Below are positions 35,406 through 45,045 of a stretch of DNA of 64,000 nt, one piece after another. Position numbers and translations under genes: made by a program. Position 1 is the stretch's first letter. Each line of letters starts with the position of its first letter. The stretch comes from JAUIAS01 sp030425395 (GTDB lineage: Bacteria > Pseudomonadota > Alphaproteobacteria > Rhodobacterales > Rhodobacteraceae), in NCBI GenBank assembly GCA_043553855.1, contig CP121336.1, positions 2,232,001 to 2,296,000 of the forward strand, written 5' to 3'. The notes under the pieces were generated by a model, which worked only from the letters and a program-made list of their open reading frames with translations, was not told where the DNA came from and searched no databases.

Positions 35406-36272
35406 TCATTTCCCGTCCGACGCGGCCCAGTCCCAATACATTTCTCGGACGCGGCGGGTTACGGGGCCGACTTGATACTGAGTGTCGTCAAATGCCGTGA
35501 CCGGCGTGACCTTTGACATATTGCCGGACAGAAAGATTTCATCGGCGTCGTGAAAATCTTCAAACTTCAGAACGGTTTCATGGACCGACATGCCATCCGC
35601 GCGCAGGTTCGTCATGTGCCGGGCACGCGTGATCCCTGCCAGAAAGGTGCCATTGGCCACGGGGGTGAAAACTTCGCCGTCCTTGACCATAAAGACATTC
35701 GCCGTGGCGGTTTCGGCCACATTCCCCATCGCATCGGCAACCAGCGCATTGCCGAACCCCTTGGCGCGCGCTTCGCTCAGCATCCGCGCGTTGTTGGGAT
35801 AAAGGCAACCAGCCTTGGCGTTCACAACCGCGTCTTCCAGAACGGGCCGGCGGAACCGGGTGCGGGTCAGGGTGGTAGTCGCTGTAGCCGGGGCCATCGG
35901 GATTTCCTCAAGACAGATGGCAAAGCCTGTCGTCTCCTGACTGGGAACGATGGCCGTGATGTCGCCATCAATCCCCCAATACATGGGCCGGATGTAAACC
36001 GGCGCATCCTTGGGGAACATCGCAAGACCTTCGCGCACGATGTCGATCATTTGCCCGGTTGAAACGGTGGGCGTGATCATCAGCGCCTCGGCGGATCGGT
36101 TCACGCGCGCACAATGCTTGTCCAGATCGGGCGACAACCCATCGACGTAACGTGCGCCGTCAAACACGGTTGAGCCCAGCCAACTGCCATGATCTGCGGC
36201 GCGCATGACGGGGACGTCGCCGTCATGCCAGCGGCCATCGAAATAGGTCTTGATCGTCTTGCCAACGGCCAT
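35406..36272 (-). CDS. Class IV (branched-chain) aminotransferase
   Basis: A 288-residue fold-type IV PLP enzyme. FDGRWHDGDVPVMRAADHGSW is the N-terminal block, VFDGARYVDG follows, the PLP-binding Lys is in NAKAGCLYPNN, and GNVAETATANVFMVKDG with TFLAGITRAR complete the signature. It is most likely a branched-chain amino acid aminotransferase of the form common in Rhodobacteraceae; D-amino-acid or lyase relatives cannot be fully excluded, so I give no symbol. Confidence 0.86.
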   Translation of the reverse strand: MAVGKTIKTYFDGRWHDGDVPVMRAADHGSWLGSTVFDGARYVDGLSPDLDKHCARVNRSAEALMITPTVSTGQMIDIVREGLAMFPKDAPVYIRPMYWGIDGDITAIVPSQETTGFAICLEEIPMAPATATTTLTRTRFRRPVLEDAVVNAKAGCLYPNNARMLSEARAKGFGNALVADAMGNVAETATANVFMVKDGEVFTPVANGTFLAGITRARHMTNLRADGMSVHETVLKFEDFHDADEIFLSGNMSKVTPVTAFDDTQYQVGPVTRRVREMYWDWAASDGK

Positions 36273-36356
36273 GGAGTCCTCCCTCGGGGTTCGCGGGCAG
36301 ACTAGGACAGAGGTATGTCAGTCGTCCAGACCTTTTCCGCCCCGCATTTGACGGAA

Positions 36357-37388
36357 TCAGGCTTCGACCGGTGCGACCATTCCTATGATTTCATAGGTTT
36401 GCTTGAGAATCGGCGCGGTGATTGCGCGGGCGCGTTCCGCCCCGCGCGCCAGAATCCGGTCGATTTCTGCGGTGTCGTCCATCAGGCGCGCCATCTCGGT
36501 CGAGATGGGGGCGAGATGGGCCACCGCCAGATCGGCCAGCGCGGGCTTGAACGTGCCAAATTGCGCGCCGCCATGCTCTGCAAGAACCTGATCAACGCTC
36601 ATATTCGCCATAGCGGCATAGATGTTGACCAGATTGCGCGCCTCGGGGCGATCCTTCAGACCGTCGGCTTCTGATGGCAGTGCCTCGGGGTCGGTCTTGG
36701 CCTTGCGGATTTTCTTGGCGATCGTGTCGGCATCGTCGGTCATGTTGATGCGGCTGGCGTCCGACGGATCGGACTTGGACATCTTCTTGGATCCGTCCCG
36801 CAGAGACATGACACGGGTGGCCGCACCTTCGATGACGGGTTCCGTGATCGGAAAGAAGTCGACGCCATAGTCATGGTTGAACTTGGTTGCGATATCGCGT
36901 GTCAGTTCAAGATGCTGCTTCTGGTCTTCACCAACGGGCACATGGGTTGCGTGATACACAAGAATATCCGCCGCCATCAGCGAAGGATAGGCAAACAGCC
37001 CCAGCGATGCCTTTTCGGCATTCTTGCCGGCCTTGTCCTTCCACTGGGTCATGCGGCCCATCCAGCCCATGCGCGCGACGCAGTTGAAGACCCAACCAAG
37101 CTGCGCGTGTTCCGGCACCTGGCTTTGATTGATCAGGACCGACTTTTCCGGGTCGATGCCCGAGGCGATGAAACCGGCGGCCAATTCCCGCGTGTTGTGA
37201 CGCAGCTTTTCTGGATCTTGCCAGACCGTGATCGCGTGCAGATCCACCATGCAGTAGATCGTTTCGAAATCACCAGTGTCCTGCATGTCGACAAAACGCT
37301 TGAGAGCGCCAAGATAGTTGCCAAGCGTCAACCCGCCGGACGGCTGGATGCCGGAAAACACCCGCGGTGCAAAGCGCGTCTGGGACAT
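36357..37388 (-). CDS. trpS: Tryptophanyl-tRNA synthetase
   Basis: Charges tRNA-Trp. The 343-residue class I synthetase has the HIGH-equivalent GIQPSGGLTLGNYLGALKRF at the N-terminus and the KMSKS loop in KKMSKSDPSDASRI. DLHAIT and the WVFNCVARMGWMGRM region fit TrpRS. It is divergent from the rhomboid-like gene. Confidence 0.97.
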   Translation of the reverse strand: MSQTRFAPRVFSGIQPSGGLTLGNYLGALKRFVDMQDTGDFETIYCMVDLHAITVWQDPEKLRHNTRELAAGFIASGIDPEKSVLINQSQVPEHAQLGWVFNCVARMGWMGRMTQWKDKAGKNAEKASLGLFAYPSLMAADILVYHATHVPVGEDQKQHLELTRDIATKFNHDYGVDFFPITEPVIEGAATRVMSLRDGSKKMSKSDPSDASRINMTDDADTIAKKIRKAKTDPEALPSEADGLKDRPEARNLVNIYAAMANMSVDQVLAEHGGAQFGTFKPALADLAVAHLAPISTEMARLMDDTAEIDRILARGAERARAITAPILKQTYEIIGMVAPVEA

Positions 37389-37471
37389 GGGGTCGCTCCT
37401 GTCTGGTCAAATCTGCACGCGTCGCTTACCCATGCGGGCATGGCCCGTCAAGCAGCCGGAAGGACGCCCCC

Positions 37472-38158
37472 ATGGACAATTCCAGCCCACCAAGCCCGAT
37501 CAACCCTTTGCCGCCGGTTGTGGTGGCACTGTTTTTGGTGATCGTCGGGATCGAAGTGATCTTCTGGGCGGGGGCGAACCAGTTGGTCGGTGATCCGACC
37601 TCCGTCAGCTGGCGGCGCGATGCGATCCTGACTTATGGTTTTTCCGCGGATGTGCTGAAACAGATGTGGGTTCTGGGGCAATGGCCGGTTGAACACCTTA
37701 TTCGCTTTGTCACCTATCCCTTTGTGCACGGGGCTTTCACCCATGCGGTCTTTTCCGGTGTGATCCTGCTGGCCATGGGCAAAATGGTCGCCGAGGTGTT
37801 CGGACCGTGGCCGATGCTGGCGGTGTTTGTAGCGTCGGGAATCGGGGGCGCTTTGGGCTATACCGTCTTTCTGGATCAGCCGATCGTTCTGTTCGGTGCG
37901 TTTCCCTCGGTTTATGGGTTGATCGGTGCTTTCACCTTTATCCTGTGGCGATCGCTGTCGCTTGTCGGTGCCAACCAGATGCGTGCATTTTCGCTGATCG
38001 GGTTTCTGATGGGCTTTCAGCTTCTGTTCGTGATCCTGTTCGACGCACAAAGCGACTGGGTCGCTGACCTGTCGGGATTCGCAACCGGTTTCCTGCTGTC
38101 TTTTGTCGTGGCACCGGGCGGCTGGGCGGCTCTGTTGGACCGGTTACGCAAGCGCTGA
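37472..38158 (+). CDS. Rhomboid-fold membrane protein, probably catalytically inactive
   Basis: A 228-residue polytopic protein with about six helices that aligns by eye with rhomboid intramembrane proteases, but the catalytic features are altered. Where active rhomboids have G-A-S-G-x-x-Y-G, this one reads GAFPSVYG, with Phe in place of the catalytic Ser. The His of the usual A-H-L-G-G helix is replaced in WVADLSGFATG. The helix-2 H-x-x-x-H-x-x-x-N is VHGAFTHAVFSG, without the Asn. I infer a pseudoprotease. The ATG at 37472 is chosen since the frame upstream is not protein-like. Confidence 0.8.
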   Translation: MDNSSPPSPINPLPPVVVALFLVIVGIEVIFWAGANQLVGDPTSVSWRRDAILTYGFSADVLKQMWVLGQWPVEHLIRFVTYPFVHGAFTHAVFSGVILLAMGKMVAEVFGPWPMLAVFVASGIGGALGYTVFLDQPIVLFGAFPSVYGLIGAFTFILWRSLSLVGANQMRAFSLIGFLMGFQLLFVILFDAQSDWVADLSGFATGFLLSFVVAPGGWAALLDRLRKR

Positions 38159-39703
38159 TCAGCCCTTGCGTCGCAGGGCGGCCTTGAATTCAGCCAGCCG
38201 GAACGCACCGATGATCTGGCCCGCGCCGAAATAGCTGACAGCGCCCGCAGCGATCAAGGTCAGCAGCGCAAGATATCTCAGCCCCGGCGTGTTCAACGCA
38301 TCCGCCCCGACCCAGGCCACGGACCACAGAACGCCCCCCATGATCCCGGATGCGATGCAGATACGCGGCAAACGATGGCGGAACCGGTCATCAAATAGCG
38401 TTTCGGCCCCCATGCCCGCACGCCCGCGCAACAAGAGCCAGACCATCACCCACCCTGCCAGAGTGGTCGCCACTGCCGCGGCTATGAACCCGATCACATA
38501 GGCCAGACCGATTGCCGCCACGGCGTTGACGGCCATTGCCACCAGCGCAAAGCGGAACGGATTGCGGGTGTCTTCGCGGGCAAAATAAATCGGCTGGAGC
38601 ACCTTTTGCATGACAAAGGCCGGCAGACCCAGACCATAGACCGCCACGGCGAGGGCTGTTGCCGCCGTGTCCGCGGGGCCGAAAGCGCCCCGTTGGAATA
38701 GAACGGAAACCAGCGGCTCGGCTATGACCACAAGCGCGACGGCACAGGGGATCGTGAGGGCCAGCGAAATCTCACCGGCGCGCGACAGAGCATCACGCGC
38801 GCCATCACTGTCGCGGGCCCGCAGGCGCCGGGACAGGTCTGGCAGCAGGACGATGCCCACCGCGATCCCGACCACACCAAGCGGCAATTGATACAACCGG
38901 TCGGCGGAGTATAGCCAACTGACCGCGCTGTCATAGTTGGAGGCAACCAACTGTCCGACCAGCAAGTTGACCTGAACAACGCCGCCCGCCAGTGCGGCGG
39001 GCACGGCGATACGCACAAGGGTCGCCATCTCGGGGGTCCAACGCGGCCGGACCGGGCGCACGCGAAGACCGGCCTTGTCCGCCGCGCGCCAAACCAGAGC
39101 GAGCTGTGCGACACCGGCCAAGGGAATGCCCCAGATCAGCGCCCGGGCCACCGGGCCACCCATGGCCCATGCGATGACCATCGCCGCAACCAATATGACA
39201 TTGAGAAGCACAGGTGCCGCCGCGGCCGCCGCAAACCGGCCCGAGGCATTCAGCACCCCCGACAGCAACGCCGCCAGCGAGATAAACAGAATGTAGGGAA
39301 ACGTGACCCGCGCGAAATCCACGGTCAGATCAAACCGCGCATCGCCGTAAAATCCTTCGGCCGTGGCAAAGACCAGCACAGGCATGAAGATCATCGACAA
39401 ACCGGTCAACACCAACAGAACAAGCGAAAGCCCGGACAAGGCAAGACTGGCAAACCCCAAAGGATTCTCGTCGGCCTCCAGACGTTTGGAAAACATCGGC
39501 ACAAAGGCCGCGTTGAACGCGCCTTCTGCAAAGAAGCGACGGAACATGTTGGGTAGCCGGAAGGCCGCCACATAGGCATCCATCACAGCGCCCGGCCCAA
39601 CAAGGCTGGCGATCATCAGATCGCGCGCAAAACCGAGGATACGGCTGAGCAGCGTCCAGCCGCCAACGGTGAGAACCCCGCTCAGAAGGCGTTGCGGCCT
39701 CAT
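38159..39703 (-). CDS. murJ: Lipid II flippase MurJ (MviN)
   Basis: A 514-residue polytopic protein of the MOP superfamily with about 14 helices, translocating lipid II for peptidoglycan synthesis. The start SGVLTVGGWTLLSRILGFARD and AFNAAFVPMFSKRLE are typical MurJ. It is 4 bp overlapping with glnD (38159-39703 versus 39700), with which it is commonly paired in alphaproteobacteria. Confidence 0.95.
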   Translation of the reverse strand: MRPQRLLSGVLTVGGWTLLSRILGFARDLMIASLVGPGAVMDAYVAAFRLPNMFRRFFAEGAFNAAFVPMFSKRLEADENPLGFASLALSGLSLVLLVLTGLSMIFMPVLVFATAEGFYGDARFDLTVDFARVTFPYILFISLAALLSGVLNASGRFAAAAAAPVLLNVILVAAMVIAWAMGGPVARALIWGIPLAGVAQLALVWRAADKAGLRVRPVRPRWTPEMATLVRIAVPAALAGGVVQVNLLVGQLVASNYDSAVSWLYSADRLYQLPLGVVGIAVGIVLLPDLSRRLRARDSDGARDALSRAGEISLALTIPCAVALVVIAEPLVSVLFQRGAFGPADTAATALAVAVYGLGLPAFVMQKVLQPIYFAREDTRNPFRFALVAMAVNAVAAIGLAYVIGFIAAAVATTLAGWVMVWLLLRGRAGMGAETLFDDRFRHRLPRICIASGIMGGVLWSVAWVGADALNTPGLRYLALLTLIAAGAVSYFGAGQIIGAFRLAEFKAALRRKG

Positions 39704-42525
39704 GTTGCGGCGCGCTTTGCGCCCTCTGCAATGGCTTTGCGCAGTTTTTCCTCAAGGGATTTCTGTTTGGACTTGGAGTGGTATTTCAGACCGAACAGAT
39801 CCTTGACATAGAACGTGTCGACCACCTGTTCGCCGTATGTGGCGATGACTGCATTGGCGATGTTGACGTTGCTTGCCGCCATGGCGCGCGCCAGATCATA
39901 CAACAGGCCGGGACGGTCGCGCGTGTCCACTTCGATGATGGTGTAGATTTCCGATCCTTCGTTGTCGAAGGTGATATGGGTGGGAACCTCGAACGCCCTT
40001 TCCCGCTTCTTGATCTTGTCGCGGGATTTCAATGCGTCTCGGGCGACCAGTTCGCCGCGCAGTGTCTTTTCGATCATCTGCCTCAGGCGCGGCAGGCGGT
40101 CGGCTTCATAGGGCTTGCCTTCGGCGTCCTGTATCCAGAACGCATCGGTGACAAACCCGTCTTTGGTTGTAAAGCTGCGCGCATCCACCACGTTGGCCCC
40201 GACCAGCGCCAACGCACCGGCCAGCCGCGAAAAGATGCCCGGATGGTCGGCCATCACGAAACAGGCCCGCGTGGCATCGCGATCATCGTCGGGGTGCAGG
40301 TCTATCAGGATTTTGCCCGGATCATCGGCTTCGCTGAGTTCACGCAACATCCGCGCAAACACAAGATGAGCGGTCAGGTGAAGCCCTTGCCAATATGGCG
40401 GATAATGTCGGGAGGTTTCCACCTTGAGCACTGCTTTTGGCCAATCGGGCAGCTTCTCGCGAAGCGCCTTTTTGGCCCCATTGCCGCGATTTTCGCGGTT
40501 GAGGTCTTCCATCCCGGTTTCAAGGGCCCGCTTGGATTGCCGGTAAAGCGCCCTGATCAGGGCAGCTTTCCAGTTGTTCCATGTGTTTGGCCCGACGCCT
40601 CGAATATCGCAAACTGTCACAACGCACAGCAGGTCCAGACGTTTGACCGTTTGCACGGCCTTGCAAAAGTCGCGCACGGTTCGCGGATCAGCGATATCTC
40701 GTTTCTGGGCCATGTCCGACATCAGCAAGTGGTAGCGCACCAGCCATTCGACTGTTTCGCTTTCTGCCTTGTTCAGCCCCAGACGCGGAGCCACGACCCG
40801 CGCAATTTGTGCGCCGATCATGGAATGATCTTCAACGCGCCCCTTGCCGATATCGTGCAACAGCAGCGCAACATAGAGAACCTTGCGATTGACCCCGTTT
40901 TTCAGGATCGACGACGCGACTGGCAGGTCTTCGACCAGTTCACCGCGCTCGATCTTGTCCAATTGCGCGATGCACTGGATAATGTGTTCGTCCACGGTGT
41001 AGCTGTGATACATATTGAATTGCATCATCGCGACAATTGGTTCGAACTCGGGGATAAACGCCGACAGAACCCCCAATTCGTTCATCCGCCTGAGTGCGCG
41101 TTCCGGGTTTCCGTGCTTGATCAGCGTATCAAGGAAAATGCGCTGCGCCTCGCGGTCGTTGCGCATGTCGTCGTCGATCATGTGCAGTCGGGCGCTGATG
41201 GCACGCATGGCGTCGGGATGGATCAGCATCCCGGTTCTCAGGCCTTCCTCGAACACCCGCAGGATGTTCAGTTTGTCGGAAAAGAACGCATCCTCGTCCT
41301 CAACCGCGAGGCGGTTGTGAATGACTTCGTAGCCGGGTTTCAGCCGGGGTTTGCGGCGGAAGATACGTTCCAAAAGCGGAGCAGGTTTGGCATTCGCGGC
41401 CTCCAGTTTGGTCAGGAAGATGCGTGTCAGATCCCCCACGGCTGTGGCATGGAGGAAATAGTCCTGCATGAATATTTCCACCGCGCGCCGTCCGGCGCGT
41501 GGCTTGTATTGCATCCGTTCAGCCACTTCGACCTGCATGTCAAAGCTCAGGTTTTCGGTCGCGCGCCCGGTGATCAGATGTAGATGCGACCGCACAGCCC
41601 ACAGGAAATCTTCGGCCATGACAAACCGGTTGAATTCCGTTGGCTCGAACATGCCCAACTGCACCAGATCGGCGGCGTCCTCTACGCCGTGCAGGTATTT
41701 GGCGATCCAGAACAGGGATTGCAGATCGCGCAGCCCGCCTTTGCCTTCCTTGACGTTTGGTTCCACGACATAGCGTTCGCCTTGCTTGATATGGCGCTTT
41801 TCGCGTTCCTCAAGTTTGGCATCCACGAAATCCCGGCCGGTCCCGGTAAACAGTTCTTCTTGCAGCCGGGTGTGCAGTTCTTGGGCCAACGGTTCATGCC
41901 CGGACAGAAAGCGGTGCTCCAAAAGGGCAGTGCGGATGGTGAAATCTTCTGTTCCAAGACGCAGGCAGTCGCGAATGGTGCGGCTGGAATGCCCGACCTT
42001 CAATTTCAGATCCCACAGCATGTAAAGCATGGATTCGATCACGCTTTCGGCCCAGGGGGTGATTTTGTAAGGGGTCAGGAACAGCAGATCCACGTCGGAA
42101 AACGGGGCCATTTCCCCGCGTCCATAGCCGCCGACAGCAATCAGGGCGATCCGTTCGCCCTCGGTCGGATTGGGCAACGGGTGCATGTGGCGCGTTGAAA
42201 CGTGCAGCGTCGCGTTCACAAGGCAATCGGTCAGATACGTATAGGATCGCGTCAGCGGGCGCGCGGCGAACGGTTTTTCGGCAAAGGCCTCAGCAATCGT
42301 GGCGCGTGCGGTCTTGTTGGCGGCGCGCAGTACATCGACCACGGATTTGCGCGCAAGGGCGCTGTCGCCGTCGGCCAGTTCGACGGCGCGCTCCATGTCA
42401 GCCAGAACCTTGGCCTGATCAAAGATATCCTCAGGCGCGGTGATCAGCGGATGCGCGGGGATCGGGGCAAGCGGCGCGGTTTCGTTAGAAACCTGAGCCG
42501 GAGAAGCTTCTTGGGGCAGGGTCAA
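39700..42525 (-). CDS. glnD: Bifunctional PII uridylyltransferase / uridylyl-removing enzyme
   Basis: Nitrogen sensor controlling PII proteins. The 941-residue length is full. The nucleotidyltransferase motif GGYGRGEMAPFSDVDLLF is at about residues 132-149, the HD phosphohydrolase domain has LLHDIGKGR with HSMIG, and two ACT domains follow (DHPGIFSRLAGALA and DTRDRPGLLYDLARAMA) for glutamine sensing. The start is uncertain: the frame opens with TTG at 42525 and would overlap the neighbouring lipoprotein gene by 41 bp; the first ATG is at residue 44 (42396). Confidence 0.95.
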   Translation of the reverse strand: MTLPQEASPAQVSNETAPLAPIPAHPLITAPEDIFDQAKVLADMERAVELADGDSALARKSVVDVLRAANKTARATIAEAFAEKPFAARPLTRSYTYLTDCLVNATLHVSTRHMHPLPNPTEGERIALIAVGGYGRGEMAPFSDVDLLFLTPYKITPWAESVIESMLYMLWDLKLKVGHSSRTIRDCLRLGTEDFTIRTALLEHRFLSGHEPLAQELHTRLQEELFTGTGRDFVDAKLEEREKRHIKQGERYVVEPNVKEGKGGLRDLQSLFWIAKYLHGVEDAADLVQLGMFEPTEFNRFVMAEDFLWAVRSHLHLITGRATENLSFDMQVEVAERMQYKPRAGRRAVEIFMQDYFLHATAVGDLTRIFLTKLEAANAKPAPLLERIFRRKPRLKPGYEVIHNRLAVEDEDAFFSDKLNILRVFEEGLRTGMLIHPDAMRAISARLHMIDDDMRNDREAQRIFLDTLIKHGNPERALRRMNELGVLSAFIPEFEPIVAMMQFNMYHSYTVDEHIIQCIAQLDKIERGELVEDLPVASSILKNGVNRKVLYVALLLHDIGKGRVEDHSMIGAQIARVVAPRLGLNKAESETVEWLVRYHLLMSDMAQKRDIADPRTVRDFCKAVQTVKRLDLLCVVTVCDIRGVGPNTWNNWKAALIRALYRQSKRALETGMEDLNRENRGNGAKKALREKLPDWPKAVLKVETSRHYPPYWQGLHLTAHLVFARMLRELSEADDPGKILIDLHPDDDRDATRACFVMADHPGIFSRLAGALALVGANVVDARSFTTKDGFVTDAFWIQDAEGKPYEADRLPRLRQMIEKTLRGELVARDALKSRDKIKKRERAFEVPTHITFDNEGSEIYTIIEVDTRDRPGLLYDLARAMAASNVNIANAVIATYGEQVVDTFYVKDLFGLKYHSKSKQKSLEEKLRKAIAEGAKRAAT

Positions 42526-43660
42526 TCACAAAAACCTGTCTGTTCTGGATCGTGGCCACAGCAAGGCCGCGTTCGTTTGTGCCGTCGGGACGCAGCCGGA
42601 AGATACCGCTGACGCCTTGGAAACCCGCCGATTGGGTCAGGGCGGCCCCTGTCAATGCATTGGATTTCCCTGCCGCGACAAGCGCGCCGATCGCCGCAAT
42701 GCCGTCATAGGCCAGCCCGCCTATGGGGTGGGGGCTGGTGCCAAATGCGGATTGATAGCGGTCCTTGAACCTTTGCGACATCACCGGATCAGGCAGCGCG
42801 AACCACCCCCCCTGCACACCGGGCAGCGCCAGCGTCTGGGCCGGGATGTCCCAGCGTGTCAGCCCGATAAACTGCACATCGGGGGATTTCACGCCGTTTT
42901 CAGGCAAAAGCTGGGTGAACAAGGGCAGCGCCCCTGCGGTTGTCGACGTAAAGAAGATTGCCTGCGCTTGTCCGGCCTCTACCGCTGCCTTGACGGTGGG
43001 AACCGCGGCGATCACTTTTTGCTGCGACAGCTCGTAGGGAACAACACCGGCAATGCGCGCGCCCGATCCGGCCATCGCCCGTTCAATCGCGTTGCGCCCC
43101 AATTGCCCGGCCACGTCCTGTCCGTGCACCACGACAATATCGGCCTTGCCCTGCGCGGCGGCAAAGCGGGTCAGGCGTTGCGCGGTGTTTGCAAAGGTCG
43201 GCCCCAGAACAAAGACGTTGCCACCGGCGATTGTTGCGTTGTTGGAAAACGACAGGACATTGACGTTGCGGTTGGCCACGGCCAGCCCTGCGGCATTGGC
43301 TGCCTCGCCATAAACCGGGCCAAGGATGATGCGGGCACCGTCATTGACAGCGGCCACCGCCTGAGAGGCCGCCTGCTGACTGTCACCAGCGGTGGCATAG
43401 ACCCGCAGATCGACCTGAACGCCCTGTAAATCGGCAATCGCCAGACGCGCGGCGTTTTCCAGCGTCTGGGCCAGCACATCGTCGCTGGGCTGGCCCGAAC
43501 CGCGCGGTACCAGAAGCGCCACGGGAACCGGTTCGGACGTGTTGATCGTCGGACCGCCTCCGCCCACCGTGACAGGTTGGCACGCTGCAACAAGCGCGAA
43601 ACCGCAGAAAACGGCGCACAGGCGCATCAGCTTGCGGGCGGACGACAAAACGGCGAACAT
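42485..43660 (-). CDS. Penicillin-binding-protein activator lipoprotein (LppC/LpoA-like)
   Basis: A 391-residue lipoprotein with signal and lipobox VAAC (LCAVFCGFALVAACQPV), then a periplasmic-binding-protein-like fold: VALLVPRGSGQPSDDVLAQTLENAARLAI, ILGPVYGEAANAA, NVNVLSFSNNA, and GIAAIGALVAAGKS. This is the C-terminal LpoA-type domain fold; LpoA activates PBP1A in enterobacteria. It sits opposite rsmI and yraN, a frequent cluster. The ATG at 43660 follows GGAGGAGAG. Confidence 0.88.
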   Translation of the reverse strand: MFAVLSSARKLMRLCAVFCGFALVAACQPVTVGGGGPTINTSEPVPVALLVPRGSGQPSDDVLAQTLENAARLAIADLQGVQVDLRVYATAGDSQQAASQAVAAVNDGARIILGPVYGEAANAAGLAVANRNVNVLSFSNNATIAGGNVFVLGPTFANTAQRLTRFAAAQGKADIVVVHGQDVAGQLGRNAIERAMAGSGARIAGVVPYELSQQKVIAAVPTVKAAVEAGQAQAIFFTSTTAGALPLFTQLLPENGVKSPDVQFIGLTRWDIPAQTLALPGVQGGWFALPDPVMSQRFKDRYQSAFGTSPHPIGGLAYDGIAAIGALVAAGKSNALTGAALTQSAGFQGVSGIFRLRPDGTNERGLAVATIQNRQVFVIDPAPRSFSGSGF

Positions 43661-43747
43661 GGACAGGCTCTCCTCCTCGGCGCGCAAAGCTTGCCTTTGC
43701 GCTGCATTGGTGGCCGATCATAAACGTCAACGAAAGCGGGTCCAGCC

Positions 43748-44608
43748 TTGAATTTCAACAAGCAAGCTCTTGCGCCGGGGCTCTACTTTGTCGCGACGCC
43801 CATCGGTGCGGCGCGCGATATCACTCTGCGGGCGCTGGATATTCTCGCATCTGCCGATGTGATCGCCGCGGAAGACACGCGCAGCATGCGCCATCTGATG
43901 GAAATTCACGGGGTTCCGCTGGATGGCCGGCGGGTGCTGTCTTACCATGACCATAGCCCGCAGGGCGCGCGCGACGCGCTTTTGGCCGCGCTTAAGGAAG
44001 GGCGTTCGGTCGCATATGCGTCCGAGGCGGGCATGCCCCTGATCGCCGATCCCGGTTATGATCTGAGCCGCGAGGCGGCTGCCGCAGGCCACCGGGTAAC
44101 CGTCGCCCCCGGTGCGTCTGCCGCACTGGCAGCGCTGACGTTGGGGGGATTGGCCACGGATTCGTTCTTTTTCGGGGGGTTTCTGCCCAATGCCGCACAG
44201 GCGCGGCGCAACCGTCTGACTGAACTGGCGGCCATTCCGGGCACGCTTGTGCTTTACGAATCGCCAAACCGAATCGCCGCTTCGCTGGCGGATGCATGCG
44301 CAGTGCTCGGCCCGGAACGACCCGCGGCGCTGTGTCGGGAATTGACCAAGAAATTCGAAGAAGTGCGCCGCGACACGCTTGAGGGGCTGTGCGCGTCGGT
44401 GGCTGAACGTCCGCCCAAGGGTGAAATCGTGCTGCTCATCGACCGGCGCCGTTCAGATATCGTTAAGGAAGCTGATCTAGAAGAGGATATCCGGCAAGCG
44501 CTGGCGCAAATGTCCGTCAAGGATGCCGCCGATCTGGTGTCCAAGGCGCACGGTCTGCCGCGCCGCAAGGTGTATCAGATCGCATTGGCCATGGCGAAGG
44601 AAGGATAG
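43748..44608 (+). CDS. rsmI: 16S rRNA (cytidine1402-2'-O)-methyltransferase
   Basis: A 286-residue SAM methyltransferase of the RsmI class. The family stretches LYFVATPIGAARDITLRALDIL, DVIAAEDTRSMRHL, ASEAGMPLIADPGYDLSREA and VLYESPNRIA are all present. The start is TTG at 43748, an unusual start codon. It is divergent from the LppC-like gene and precedes yraN. Confidence 0.95.
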   Translation: MNFNKQALAPGLYFVATPIGAARDITLRALDILASADVIAAEDTRSMRHLMEIHGVPLDGRRVLSYHDHSPQGARDALLAALKEGRSVAYASEAGMPLIADPGYDLSREAAAAGHRVTVAPGASAALAALTLGGLATDSFFFGGFLPNAAQARRNRLTELAAIPGTLVLYESPNRIAASLADACAVLGPERPAALCRELTKKFEEVRRDTLEGLCASVAERPPKGEIVLLIDRRRSDIVKEADLEEDIRQALAQMSVKDAADLVSKAHGLPRRKVYQIALAMAKEG

Positions 44609-44613
44609 ACATA

Positions 44614-44979
44614 ATGACGGCGATGGATGGTCAGATCCGCTATCTATCCGGCCTTGCCGCTGAAGACGCCGTCGCCAGACAATATGTTATCAAGGGGTAT
44701 CGCCCACTGCGCAGCCGCTGGCGCTGCGAAGCAGGAGAAATCGACCTGATCGTCGAACGGCCGGGGCTGACGGTATTTGTCGAGGTCAAGAAATCCCGCG
44801 ATATCGCGCGGGCGGTGGCGCGCATTTCCCCGGGGCAAATCGCCCGCATCTTTCATGCGGCAGAAATTTTTGCGGCAAGCGAAGGGCGCGATCCGATGGC
44901 TGATTTGCGCTTTGATGCGGCGCTTGTTGATGGACAGGGCGCGGTGCACATCATCGAAAATGCGATCCACGCGGGTTGA
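44614..44979 (+). CDS. yraN: YraN/UPF0102 endonuclease-fold protein
   Basis: A 121-residue protein with the UPF0102 restriction-endonuclease-like core: GLAAEDAVARQYVIKGY and EAGEIDLIVERPGLTVFVEVKKS, where Glu/Asp and the E-V-K correspond to a PD-(D/E)XK site. Function is not established. It lies 5 bp after rsmI, the usual neighbour. Confidence 0.9.
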   Translation: MTAMDGQIRYLSGLAAEDAVARQYVIKGYRPLRSRWRCEAGEIDLIVERPGLTVFVEVKKSRDIARAVARISPGQIARIFHAAEIFAASEGRDPMADLRFDAALVDGQGAVHIIENAIHAG

Positions 44980-45045
44980 TCCCCATTGCAGCCTTGCCCG
45001 CCATGCGCCATGTATCGGTAGGCCCGGTTTATTGCGGAGAAGCCC

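Noticed and set aside
39778..41583. Long plus-strand open frame of 601 codons
   Set aside because: Antisense to glnD, whose motifs are unambiguous; the frame is low in recognisable structure and has no suitable ribosome-binding site.
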